A DNA stretch of 56,950 nt. Origin: Pseudomonas rhodesiae. GTDB lineage: Bacteria; Pseudomonadota; Gammaproteobacteria; Pseudomonadales; Pseudomonadaceae. The DNA lies in the NCBI RefSeq assembly GCF_007858255.1, contig NZ_VFEU01000031.1:1-56950 (forward strand), read 5' to 3'. Shown in pieces: positions 16,809 through 25,483 of the stretch. Below the pieces are notes generated by a model. That model did no database searches. It was not told the origin of the DNA and saw nothing but the letters and a program-made list of their open reading frames with translations. Every line of letters begins with the position of its first letter. Position 1 is the stretch's first letter. A program made the translations under genes and the position numbers.

Positions 16809-16957
16809 TGGGGTGGCCGCTGGGGCTTGGATCGGGATCTAGTTATATAGCTCTGGACTATCAATTTATAACCACGCAATAGCCTGAGCTCTAATGGCAG
16901 CACGAACTCTAACACCCTGCCTATGGGTTAGGTCATCGGTGAAAAAATACACATCAC

Positions 16958-16988
16958 GTACCTGATATGCCAAAAACTAATCAGGTAC
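16958..16988. repeat. 9-bp inverted repeat just upstream of the Gp2-like start
   Basis: GTACCTGAT (16958-16966) and ATCAGGTAC (16980-16988) flank a 13-base loop and end 6 bases before the ATG at 16995, where a ribosome site would be expected. It could be an operator for autoregulation or part of an origin. Confidence 0.8.
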
Positions 16989-16994
16989 ACAACC

Positions 16995-17960
16995 ATGACC
17001 AAACGAAACACCCACACCAGTCCATCCCGGTCCGATACCTCTATCCGGATTGAGCGTCTCATCAACGCCATCCAGCGTTCAGATAGCCAAGCCTACCGAA
17101 TCAGATACTCGAAGCATGGTGATGAACTGGTCAGTGAAACCAGGCTGTCAAAGTACTTCGATGGGATCGAGCAGATGATCGCGCTGTTCGAGGGAGATGT
17201 GGAGTACCAGTCCAGCTGGCACTTGAGCCTCTTTCAGCAAGCCTGCCAGACCATTGGGGTTGAGCTCAGCCCATGTGGCATTACCTGCTTGAGCGAGGAC
17301 GGAACACGCTACCTGAGCACCAGCGAGACACTGAACGAACTGACCAAGTGCATCCGTACTCTCCGCACCCAAAAGAGGTTCATGCGTCGGGACGCTGACC
17401 AGCGCTACCTGGCTATTCAGCAGGAGATCGAGATCGGTAGCTACGTGGATGCCGTGCTTGATCGCTATGCCCGTACCTGCGTGGTCAGGGTTGATCTGTA
17501 TTACCGGACAGAGGTCCAAGCGAGGTTGCGTGTGGAGCGCGTATTCGACGACCTGAATCGGTTGATTGCTGAGCGTGAGCGTAACCTGATTTTTGACCAT
17601 GAAACCGGCTACATCTGCAGCGTTGAGCAAGGCGAGGATCGGGGCTATCACATCCATGCTGCGTTCTTCTTCAACGGTGCTGAAGTGAATGCCGACATCT
17701 ACAAGGCCCAGCGGATCGGTGAGCTGTGGGAGCGCATTACCCGTGGTCAGGGCTGCTTCAACAACTGCAACCTCGAAAAGGATAAATACCAAGACAGGCT
17801 TGGCATTGGCCTGATCCACCGGCGAGACCTGAACGCGCGGGGTAACGTGCATTACGCCATGCGTTACCTGGTCAAGAATGATCAACACCTGCGACTCAAG
17901 CCGGTTGGTGCTCGTTGCTTGCGTAAGGGGCAGGCAAAGAAAGGCTTGCGGGGCGACTAA
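16995..17960 (+). CDS. inovirus Gp2-like / YagK-YfjJ family protein, HUH-type replication protein candidate
   Basis: The protein has 321 residues. The C-terminal two thirds match the YagK/YfjJ (inovirus Gp2-like) family: RLNRLIAERERNLI-type helix, GYHIHAAFFFNGAEVNADIYKAQRIGELW and NARGNVHYAMRYLVKNDQ. The HIH within GYHIHAAFFF has the His-hydrophobic-His arrangement of HUH endonucleases used in rolling-circle replication; family members occur in P4-like satellites and inovirus-type elements. Tyr residues in MRYLV and YRTE could serve catalysis, which I cannot confirm. Three hairpins precede it. The first ~110 residues are variable. Confidence 0.85.
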   Translation: MTKRNTHTSPSRSDTSIRIERLINAIQRSDSQAYRIRYSKHGDELVSETRLSKYFDGIEQMIALFEGDVEYQSSWHLSLFQQACQTIGVELSPCGITCLSEDGTRYLSTSETLNELTKCIRTLRTQKRFMRRDADQRYLAIQQEIEIGSYVDAVLDRYARTCVVRVDLYYRTEVQARLRVERVFDDLNRLIAERERNLIFDHETGYICSVEQGEDRGYHIHAAFFFNGAEVNADIYKAQRIGELWERITRGQGCFNNCNLEKDKYQDRLGIGLIHRRDLNARGNVHYAMRYLVKNDQHLRLKPVGARCLRKGQAKKGLRGD

Positions 17961-18138
17961 TCGGTTCGCTCCCCTGGCGACCATATTGATCACGCAGGTT
18001 GGGTCGGTAGTTCAAGCTCGCGCTGGTGATCTGGTGGGTTGCCAGCGTGCTGGACGCTAGCGCGGTGCCTGTGGAGTCCTGGTCGGCCGATGGTTTAGGC
18101 TCTGTCCAGGAATCTAAGGCTGCTGTGAGTGCTGTGGG

Positions 18139-19149
18139 ATGACAGAGAAAGGAGAACGATGCCGGCAGCATTACCAGTCGGTGTATGAAAGGAATCAGCC
18201 TGCACTCGGCAAAGGCCGTGCTCTTGATGAATCTTTGCATCATTTCTTGGATCAGCGGCCTGCAGGTAAAAACCTCTCTGCACTTGACCGCGCGACTGGC
18301 CTGGCTTCAGCACCGTTTTGGCATGATGCGGAGGCGGTCACTCGCTCCGAGCTGGCAAGCCTTGCTCTCAGTCGGGTGCTGCTCTTCGACAATGCAGTCA
18401 GTGTCGACCTACTGCTGGAGCTGGCCAGCCATGCCCCAGACACCCTCAGATGGGCAATCCGCTACTCGAAGCTGTTTGAGCGTACTGCTTCGCCGCTATG
18501 GCTTGCGCTTCGTGCAGCGCTCGTGGGGGGAGAGTGGCAGATATTCTTCGGTGTCTGTGACCGTTTGCTGGATCAGCTCAAGCCCTTTGATGAGCTGATT
18601 GGCAACGCTGAAAAACAGCTTGGGCACTTATCCCTGCTGGAATTGTTTTCCTACCTCAGCGTGCTGGCCTATCAGGCGTTTTCTGAAGACGCTTCCGATG
18701 ATCGTTCCGGTCAGCAGTGGAAGCTCTACAACCGCATTATCCTGAGGAAACTCCAGGCTTGCCCGGAGGAAGATTTTCGCCTGAACGAGTCACGGCTCGG
18801 GCAGTCGCTGAAGCGCCACCTGTCACCGATTATTTTCCCCGAATCGTCCACCGCTGATGCAGCTAGATGTCGTGAAAACCTCGAATGGCTGGCTGTTCTG
18901 ATTGCGGCAACCCAAGAGCGGATCGACTACGAGGGTTCGATTGACTGGTTCTGCTTCGGTCCGGAGTGCAATTACCAGCTAAAACCGGGTGTCGAAGGAG
19001 CGGCAAACACCGTTGTGGGATGGACCTTAATGCTCTGCAAGGAGGGGTTCGGAATATCTTCCCAATTTCGTACCGTTCAACCGAAGATTTCGTCCAGATC
19101 CACCTCCTGTTCTTCCCCTATCGAAAGATCCAGCGTGTTCTCGATGTGA
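18139..19149 (+). CDS. hypothetical element protein, 3' end replaced at a junction near 19,060
   Basis: The frame of 336 codons (ATG 18139, start uncertain) is coherent up to about residue 308 (GFGISSQ), with helical, Leu-rich stretches such as LLELFSYLSVLAYQAF. The last ~28 residues (FRTVQPKISSRSTSCSSP...) are simply the reverse of the GntR gene's 3' end, which begins at 19077. The authentic C-terminus has therefore been lost where the catabolic island joins the element. No known domain is recognised. It may be a pseudogene. Confidence 0.55.
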   Translation: MTEKGERCRQHYQSVYERNQPALGKGRALDESLHHFLDQRPAGKNLSALDRATGLASAPFWHDAEAVTRSELASLALSRVLLFDNAVSVDLLLELASHAPDTLRWAIRYSKLFERTASPLWLALRAALVGGEWQIFFGVCDRLLDQLKPFDELIGNAEKQLGHLSLLELFSYLSVLAYQAFSEDASDDRSGQQWKLYNRIILRKLQACPEEDFRLNESRLGQSLKRHLSPIIFPESSTADAARCRENLEWLAVLIAATQERIDYEGSIDWFCFGPECNYQLKPGVEGAANTVVGWTLMLCKEGFGISSQFRTVQPKISSRSTSCSSPIERSSVFSM

Positions 19150-19823
19150 TTCAGGTGCTCTATCACGAGCCTGACCGCCTCCTCAGTTTCGCCTGACTTG
19201 ATAGCGTTCACGATCTCAAGATGCTCATGGTTTGGGCATGCCGGCACATTGGGCGCGTCGTACAACAGGATAATCAGACAGGTCAGCGAAGACAGCTCTC
19301 GCATAAGTTTCAAAAGTGGGGGACTGCCGACCATTTCTGCGATCCGTAGGTGGAACTCTCCAGACAAGCGAATAACCGCGCGCTTGTCATTGTTTTCCCG
19401 AGCAGCGCGCTCTAGGGCCACATGGTCATAGAGTTGAGTGATCTGGTTTTCACCCGCGTGCGCTACGAGCGTCCGAATTAGCGCCGGCTCCAGAATCCTG
19501 CGTGCGTTAAATATATGCCGAGCTTCCTCTACAGACGGACTGGCTACGAACGCGCCACGGTTGGGAATCGTGGTGACAACACCTTCATGTGCGAGCCGGG
19601 CGAGCACTTCGCGAATGCGGGTGCGGTTGACCTCAAATACGCTGGCAAGCTTCTCCTCCACAAGCTTGGTACCAGGGATGAGCCGGTGTTCCATCACCGC
19701 ATTCAGGATGCGCTCATAAATGGCGTCGCGTTTCTCGGCTGTTCCAAGAATCTGGCCAGTAGTGCGGGCTTTGCGAGGACGTGCTGTGGGTGAGTCGTCG
19801 ATGAGCATGGGTGCCGTCTGCAT
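19077..19823 (-). CDS. GntR family regulator, FadR/FCD subfamily
   Basis: The protein has 248 residues (ATG 19823). The N-terminal winged helix spans residues ~30-95 (AIYERILNAVMEHRLIPGTKLVEEKLASVFEVNRTRIREVLARLAHEGVV region), and the C-terminal FCD effector domain holds metal-ligand-type His and Asp residues (FHLRIAEMVGSPPL, NHEHLEIVNAI). FCD regulators usually bind carboxylated intermediates and repress neighbouring catabolic operons. It is divergent from the ABC-transporter operon with a 444-base gap rich in ATTGTCA boxes, so it is the likely local regulator. Confidence 0.93.
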   Translation of the reverse strand: MQTAPMLIDDSPTARPRKARTTGQILGTAEKRDAIYERILNAVMEHRLIPGTKLVEEKLASVFEVNRTRIREVLARLAHEGVVTTIPNRGAFVASPSVEEARHIFNARRILEPALIRTLVAHAGENQITQLYDHVALERAARENNDKRAVIRLSGEFHLRIAEMVGSPPLLKLMRELSSLTCLIILLYDAPNVPACPNHEHLEIVNAIKSGETEEAVRLVIEHLNHIENTLDLSIGEEQEVDLDEIFG

Positions 19824-19846
19824 GGTTTGTTACCAAAGAATTAGCG

Positions 19847-20115
19847 ATTGTCACAGAATTACCCGGGATTGTTCAAATGTGCACCTCGAATGACCACGAA
19901 TCATGGGTGCGCACCGAGAGTGAGCAAGAACTCGGCCAGGGTTGGTTGGTGCTTGACTGGCTGTTGGCTTACCCCGTTGCACATCGTGAAGTTCCTGATT
20001 TCGGGGCCTGTAAGACTATTGTCATTGACGTTCAAACCGGGAGCGAAGTTTTGTCACACCGATGGCACAGGGATTGCTATGTGATTGTCACAATTTCAAA
20101 TTGTTTAGCAACAAT
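19847..20115. promoter_or_regulatory. ATTGTCA boxes between the GntR gene and the ABC operon
   Basis: The gap holds ATTGTCACA at 19847, ATTGTCATTG at 20018, TTTGTCACA near 20050, the palindrome ATTGTCACAAT at 20084-20094, and the perfect inverted repeat ATTGTT-TAGC-AACAAT at 20100-20115. FCD-type GntR regulators bind short TTGTnnACAA-like palindromes, so these are candidate operators for the divergent promoters. Apart from these, 19824-20267 contains no convincing gene. Confidence 0.55.
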
Positions 20116-20267
20116 CTTGGGGCTGCATGTCAGCTATCGATTCTCTCACTGCCCAAGCCATAGACAGCCATTCTAGAGCGGGGGGGGTGAGCCATAAGTT
20201 TATTGGCATCACGTCTTCGTATTTGAGAAGGGCTTACTCAATCACCTCCAACCAAGAATCCTATCCT

Positions 20268-21878
20268 ATGAATACGAAAATAATGCGGTTCCTTCTGAGG
20301 CCCGCTGCGCAGGCGCTGGCAGTCGTTTCGCTACTTGGTGGGGCTGTTGCTCCGAATGCATTTGCCCAGAATGCGAGCGCCATCCTGGTGGTTGCAGGCC
20401 CTCGCACGCCTGAGTCGCTCGATCAGGAATATCCGCCGACCGAAGCCACCCACGAAGCCAAGCGCAACATCTACGAGCGCCTGCTGGCCTACGACACCAA
20501 GGTCGTCGACGGTGTGCAGGTGGAAAACTTCGACAAGCTGGTGGGGGCGCTGGCTGAAAGCTGGACGGTGGCAGACGACAAAACCTCGATCACCTTTCAT
20601 TTGCGCAGTGGCGTCAAGAGCGCAGCGGGCAACACCCTGTCCGCCGACGATGTGATGTGGTCGTTCGAAAGGGGCTGGAACAAGAACGCGAATTTCCGCT
20701 GGTACATGAGCCAGATCCTCGGCATCAAATCCTTTGAAGAAGCGTTCAAGAAGCAGGATGAAATGACCGTCACGGTCACCTTGCCCAAGACCTCTCCGCT
20801 GATCGAGCGAATCTGGGTCAACAATGACCTCGGCATTCTGGACGCCACTGCTGCCCGCAAGAACGTCACCAGTGACGACCCTTACGCATCCAGTTGGCTG
20901 GCCACTCACTCGGCCTCGTTCGCGCCCTATCAGGTGACGAAATTCCAGTCAGGCCAGGAGGTGGTGTACGAAGCCAACCCGAATTATTACCGGGGCGTGC
21001 CGCGTCTTTCGAAAATCATATTCCGCGAAATGCCGACATCGGCCAACCGCCTGGCAGCACTGCAAGCTGGGGCCGTGGATGTAGCCGAATGGCTTTCGCC
21101 ACGTGAGCTGGCGATGCTGGAGAAGAATCCTCAGCTGAAGATTTGGCAGGTGTTTGGCAACTACATTCACCGCGTTGAAATGAACAACACCACACCTCCG
21201 TTCGATAACCCCAAGGTTCGCCAGGCGTTGAATTATCTGGTGCCGCGCGAAGATATTCTGAAGGCGGTGTATTACGGCAAGGCACGGGCAACCAAGAGCC
21301 CGATCTCTGAAATCTATCCGTCCTATACCGATGAATATTTCACGTACACCCAGGATGTGGAGAAGGCCAAGGCACTGTTGAAAGAGGCGGGCCAGGAATC
21401 GGGCTTCAAAACCCAGCTTGGCTACCGTACCGGTGATCAGATCGAGGAAGAGATTGCCGTCATCCTCAAGACCGCGTTCGCCCGCGCCAACGTTGACGTG
21501 GAACTGGTGAAGTTGCCCGCCTCGACGCTGGTGGAGAAGTACTCCAAGGGCACGATCCCCATGTATTTCTTCCGCGACATGGCCATTGTCCCCGATGCGG
21601 CTTATGTGGCGAATCTCTGGCTTAACAGCGCCTCACTTATCAACTACCCGAAATTCAACAATGCCGAAGTCGACAAGCTGATCAACGACGCGTTGTCGAG
21701 CACGGACGAGGCGGCGAGGGATGCTGGCATGAAGCGCGTCCAGCAAATTGTTGTGGACGAGGCGCCTTGGGTGTTTTTGATGAATCCAGGCTACCAACTG
21801 GCCACCCGCGCCAATGTCGCTGGTTTCAGTTGGTACACGCCCAACAGCAACAGTTGGTACGACCTCTACAAGAAATAA
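20268..21878 (+). CDS. peptide-type ABC transporter substrate-binding protein (SBP family 5)
   Basis: The protein has 536 residues. ATG 20268 starts a signal peptide (MNTKIMRFLLRPAAQALAVVSLL) with a likely cut after AFA near residue 33. It has the family 5 layout: ESWTVADDKTSITFHLRSGVKSAAGNTLSADDVMWSFERGW (cited as region, residues ~110-150), PYQVTKFQSGQEVVYEANPNYYRG, NNTTPPFDNPKVRQALNYLVPREDIL, and a C-terminal DEAPWVFLMNPGYQLATR. Such proteins deliver peptides, nickel or various small molecules to Dpp/Opp-like permeases, which follow directly. The ligand is unknown; the enzymes downstream suggest a ureide or amide. Confidence 0.95.
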   Translation: MNTKIMRFLLRPAAQALAVVSLLGGAVAPNAFAQNASAILVVAGPRTPESLDQEYPPTEATHEAKRNIYERLLAYDTKVVDGVQVENFDKLVGALAESWTVADDKTSITFHLRSGVKSAAGNTLSADDVMWSFERGWNKNANFRWYMSQILGIKSFEEAFKKQDEMTVTVTLPKTSPLIERIWVNNDLGILDATAARKNVTSDDPYASSWLATHSASFAPYQVTKFQSGQEVVYEANPNYYRGVPRLSKIIFREMPTSANRLAALQAGAVDVAEWLSPRELAMLEKNPQLKIWQVFGNYIHRVEMNNTTPPFDNPKVRQALNYLVPREDILKAVYYGKARATKSPISEIYPSYTDEYFTYTQDVEKAKALLKEAGQESGFKTQLGYRTGDQIEEEIAVILKTAFARANVDVELVKLPASTLVEKYSKGTIPMYFFRDMAIVPDAAYVANLWLNSASLINYPKFNNAEVDKLINDALSSTDEAARDAGMKRVQQIVVDEAPWVFLMNPGYQLATRANVAGFSWYTPNSNSWYDLYKK

Positions 21879-21945
21879 GTAGAGCCAGCAGCGGGGTGGT
21901 GCTTTGCCCCGCTAGCTGCGCAAGACTACTTGCAAGGAAACCAGT

Positions 21946-22986
21946 ATGAGACTTAGCAATTCATTGCGGTCGCTGCCTCGCCCACTACGTATCGTACTGG
22001 CCAGGCTGACTATTCTTGTTCCGCAGATGTTTGGCGTGCTGCTTGCCACGTTTCTGCTGATTCGTTTACTGCCTGGTGACCCGGCCCTGCTGATGCTAGG
22101 CAATATGGCCACGCCCGAGCAGATTCTGAGCCTGCGCGAGCGGCTGGGCCTCAACGGCAGCATCTGGTCGCAGTTCACGAGCTACCTTTCAACGGTCGTT
22201 CACGGTGACCTGGGAACGTCGATGTTCACCTCCAACCCTGTGGCCGTTGATTTGCTCGACCGGGTGCCGGCAACGCTCGAGCTGATTACCTACGCAATGA
22301 TTCTGACGATCATGGTGAGCGTGGTGCTTGCGGTTGTTGCAGTGACCAAGCCCAACGGAATGATCAATCGGTTCAGCAAGGTCTACGGCCTGGCGGCGGG
22401 CGCGGTGCCTGACTTCTGGGTGGGTCTGCTGCTCATCTACTTTCTGTTCAATGTCGCCGGCATTGCTCCCGCACCGTTCGGCAGGCTGGACCCGATACTC
22501 ACTGCGCCGCCAGCCGTTACCGGGTTTCTGACCATAGACACGTTGCTTGCCGGTGATACCGCCGCATTCGCCTCGGCTGTCGGCCGCCTGTGGTTGCCGG
22601 TGCTTACGCTGACCATCGTCAACGCCGGCGCGTTGATGAAGATGACCCAGATTGTTTTCGCCGATAACTACCGCAGCGAGTTCATTCGTCATGCACGGGC
22701 GAGCGGTCTTTCTGAATGGCAGTTGGTTCGGATCGCGATGCGCAACAGCCTGCCACCGATCATCACCATGGTCGGTTTTCTCTTCGGTTTTCTGCTGGGC
22801 GCGGCGGTTCTGGTTGAAACGATTTTCGCCTGGGGCGGCCTCGGCCAGTACGCGGTATCCGCTGTCATGAACAGCGATTACCCCGCGTTACAGGGATTTG
22901 TGCTGGTCGCTGCCGCTTTCATTCTCATCGTTTACACCGTCGTAGATGTTCTGTACGGCATTGCTGATCCGAGGATTGAAGTATGA
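21946..22986 (+). CDS. ABC transporter permease, DppB-like
   Basis: The protein has 346 residues. It starts with the DppB-type TM1 and loop (LVPQMFGVLLATFLLIRLLPGDPALLMLG) and continues with five more membrane helices. The coupling-helix EAA motif is visible as RHARASGLSEWQLVRIAMRNSLPPIITM near residue 250. LVETIFAWGGLGQYAVSAVMNSDYPALQG is the usual end. It overlaps the next permease gene by four bases (ATGA). Confidence 0.95.
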   Translation: MRLSNSLRSLPRPLRIVLARLTILVPQMFGVLLATFLLIRLLPGDPALLMLGNMATPEQILSLRERLGLNGSIWSQFTSYLSTVVHGDLGTSMFTSNPVAVDLLDRVPATLELITYAMILTIMVSVVLAVVAVTKPNGMINRFSKVYGLAAGAVPDFWVGLLLIYFLFNVAGIAPAPFGRLDPILTAPPAVTGFLTIDTLLAGDTAAFASAVGRLWLPVLTLTIVNAGALMKMTQIVFADNYRSEFIRHARASGLSEWQLVRIAMRNSLPPIITMVGFLFGFLLGAAVLVETIFAWGGLGQYAVSAVMNSDYPALQGFVLVAAAFILIVYTVVDVLYGIADPRIEV

Positions 22987-23828
22987 GACCGCTATCTGCA
23001 CAGCGTAGCGTTGCCGGCAAGGCAACCTTGATCATCGGCCTGGTGCTGCTGGCTATTCAGTTTGTGGCGATCATCTTTGCGCCATGGATTGCCCCTTACT
23101 CGCCGGAAACCGCTGATCCGATAAATGCACTGCAAGAGCCATCGTTGATTCATTTTTTCGGCACCGATGTGTCCGGCATGGACATTTTTTCCCGTGTCAT
23201 TTTCGCGACCCGAATCAACCTTCTGATCAGCGTGACCGCCGTGGCCATCGCCTTTGTCATTGGCGTTCCACTCGGGCTCGCCATTGGCTACTACAAAGGC
23301 TGGGGCAGCTCCCTGGCGATGCGTTTTTTTGACTTTATCCAGTCATTTCCTGTGTTTGTGCTGGGCATGGTGCTGGTGTCCGTCATGGGCCAGGAAATAT
23401 GGAACGTTGCCATTGTGCTGGCCGTACTTTTCACACCGGTCTTCGCCCGGCTGATCCGGGCTGAAGTCTTGTCGCTGCGTGATCGTCCGTTTATTGCCGC
23501 GGCCAGATGCAGTGGTGCCACGGACAGCGCAATCATGTTCCAGCACATCCTGCCAAATGCGTTGACGCCTGCCATCGTGCAGATATCCATCAGCATCGGC
23601 ATGGCCATTCTGCTGACGGCGGGCCTGTCCTTCGTCGGTGCCGGCGTGCGCATGCCTACTCCGGAATGGGGTCTGATGGTCAGCAACGGCGCGCAGCAAA
23701 TGATCCTGGGTATCTGGTGGGTCGCGCTGTTTCCAGGGCTCGCCATCGTTTTTTCAGTACTGACGTTTGCGCTTCTCGGAGACGCGGCCAAGCAACTGTT
23801 CGACCCGCAGACAAGGAGCTCCTCATGA
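22983..23828 (+). CDS. ABC transporter permease, DppC-like
   Basis: The protein has 281 residues. It has an N-terminal helix, then the family signature FGTDVSGMDIFSRVIFATRINLLISV and four more membrane helices. The EAA-type loop is RDRPFIAAARCSGATDSAIMFQHILPNALTPAIVQ. The end region GLSFVGAGVRMPTPEWGLMVSNG is typical for DppC/OppC. It overlaps the preceding and following genes by ATGA junctions, so the importer is translated as a coupled set. Confidence 0.95.
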   Translation: MRPLSAQRSVAGKATLIIGLVLLAIQFVAIIFAPWIAPYSPETADPINALQEPSLIHFFGTDVSGMDIFSRVIFATRINLLISVTAVAIAFVIGVPLGLAIGYYKGWGSSLAMRFFDFIQSFPVFVLGMVLVSVMGQEIWNVAIVLAVLFTPVFARLIRAEVLSLRDRPFIAAARCSGATDSAIMFQHILPNALTPAIVQISISIGMAILLTAGLSFVGAGVRMPTPEWGLMVSNGAQQMILGIWWVALFPGLAIVFSVLTFALLGDAAKQLFDPQTRSSS

Positions 23829-25483
23829 CAAACACCAACGAACCCTTACTTGAGGTACGCAACATCAGCGTCGGGTTTTCGGACCGATCAATGCCGCCTG
23901 CCTTACAGGAAGTGAGTTTCTCGCTGAAGAAGGGGGAGATTCTCGGCATTGTTGGTGAGACAGGTGCAGGAAAGTCGCTTCTTGCGCGCGCCATTATCGA
24001 CATGCTGCCAGGCGACGGATGCATTGTTGACGGCGAGATACGGGTCAACGGGCACGCGATTTCCACGATGACACCGCAGCAAAGACGCGGCTATCGAGGC
24101 GGCGAGGTTGCGCTGATCGGAACCAACGCTAAATCGTTGCTGGACCCGGTAGTGAAGGTGGGCGAGCAAATCGCCAGAGTTCTTCGGGCCCATCGAGGGA
24201 TCAACAAAAAAGACGCATGGCAGGAGTCAATTCGCCTGTTTGAGCAAGTCGGAATTGTGAACCCTGAGAAAAGGGCGCACGCCTACCCGCATGAGCTTTC
24301 CGGTGGTATGGCGCAGCGGGTGGTAATCGCCATGGCGTTGATCGCACAACCGAAAATTCTGCTCGCCGATGATGCGACCCTGGGGCTTGATGCAACGATC
24401 CAACTGCAGGTGCTGGACCTGCTAGTGGAAAAAGGGCGTGAGCTTGGGCTGGCGGTTGTTCTGATTACCCATGACCTCGGCATGGTGGCCAGCTACTGCG
24501 ATCGGGTCGGCATCATGAAAGCCGGGCGTTTGGTGGAGCTCACCACCATCCGCTCTTTTCTTAACGATGGTCCTCAGCATCCCTATAGCCGGGAGTTGCT
24601 GGAGGCAGCCCGTGTACGTCCGTTGCCGATGGATGGCCAGCCGGCACAACCCGGCGCCGAGGCTGCACCGCTGCTAGAGGTCACGAACCTGGTGAAGTTG
24701 TTCCATGTGGAGGGCTCCACTGAGCCGGTTCGCGCGGTAGACCATGTGTCGCTGACCATCCGCAAAGGGGAGACCTTGGCCCTGGTTGGGGAAAGCGGAT
24801 CCGGCAAAACCACGACCGGCCAATGCCTGGTTCGTTTACTGCAATCGGACTCGGGCTCGATCCGGTTCGATGGCCAGGAAACACTGACCCTCTCTGATAA
24901 GCAGTTCAGAAACGTGCGCCGGCGGATGCAGATGGTGTTCCAGGAGCCTTATGTGGCGCTTAACCCCAGGTGGCGGGTGCGCGATCTCGTTGCCGAGCCT
25001 CTCAAGTTGGGCGCACCGCTGACCCGCGCGGCCAAACAGGCGCGGGTTTTGGAGTTGCTCGATCTGGTTGGCATATCCAGGGCCAAGGCAGATGTTTACC
25101 CCCATGAGCTGACGGCCGGCGAGCAGAAGCGCGTAGGCGTGGCCAGGGCCTTGGCGGTCAATCCTGATTTTGTGATTTTCGATGAGCCGACAACGGCACT
25201 CGACATTCGGGTTCGAGCGCAGATCATCGACCTTGTGCGGGATTTGCAAAAGCGTATGGGGCTGTCGGCGCTGTTCATTACCCATGATTTGAACTCAGTC
25301 CGGTCATTGGCGCATTACGTTGCCGTGATGCGCCACGGCAAGATCATCGAGCAAGGCCCGACGGAGGAGATTTTTGCCAATCCGAAGGAGGCCTATACCC
25401 GCAAGCTGCTCGAGGCCGAACTGCCTATCGAGGTCCGAGAAGAGGCGCCAATGCGCGCCCCACAGGCGGAGCTGCGCGCATGA
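23825..25483 (+). CDS. fused dual ABC ATPase with one degenerate and one canonical site
   Basis: The protein has 552 residues; ATG 23825 overlaps the permease stop. Two DppD/DppF-type ATPase domains are fused. NBD1 has Walker A GETGAGKS (44-51) and the normal signature LSGGMAQR (~158), but its Q-loop Gln is replaced (ALIGTNAKS, ~96) and Walker B is followed by Asp, not Glu (LLADDATLGLD, ~179). NBD2 has Walker A GESGSGKTT (~321), Q-loop MVFQEP (~369) and Walker B FDEPTTALD (~451), but an altered signature LTAGEQKR (~428). In a head-to-tail sandwich this leaves NBD1-Walker/NBD2-signature degenerate and the other site canonical. It energises the importer of this operon. Confidence 0.93.
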   Translation: MTNTNEPLLEVRNISVGFSDRSMPPALQEVSFSLKKGEILGIVGETGAGKSLLARAIIDMLPGDGCIVDGEIRVNGHAISTMTPQQRRGYRGGEVALIGTNAKSLLDPVVKVGEQIARVLRAHRGINKKDAWQESIRLFEQVGIVNPEKRAHAYPHELSGGMAQRVVIAMALIAQPKILLADDATLGLDATIQLQVLDLLVEKGRELGLAVVLITHDLGMVASYCDRVGIMKAGRLVELTTIRSFLNDGPQHPYSRELLEAARVRPLPMDGQPAQPGAEAAPLLEVTNLVKLFHVEGSTEPVRAVDHVSLTIRKGETLALVGESGSGKTTTGQCLVRLLQSDSGSIRFDGQETLTLSDKQFRNVRRRMQMVFQEPYVALNPRWRVRDLVAEPLKLGAPLTRAAKQARVLELLDLVGISRAKADVYPHELTAGEQKRVGVARALAVNPDFVIFDEPTTALDIRVRAQIIDLVRDLQKRMGLSALFITHDLNSVRSLAHYVAVMRHGKIIEQGPTEEIFANPKEAYTRKLLEAELPIEVREEAPMRAPQAELRA

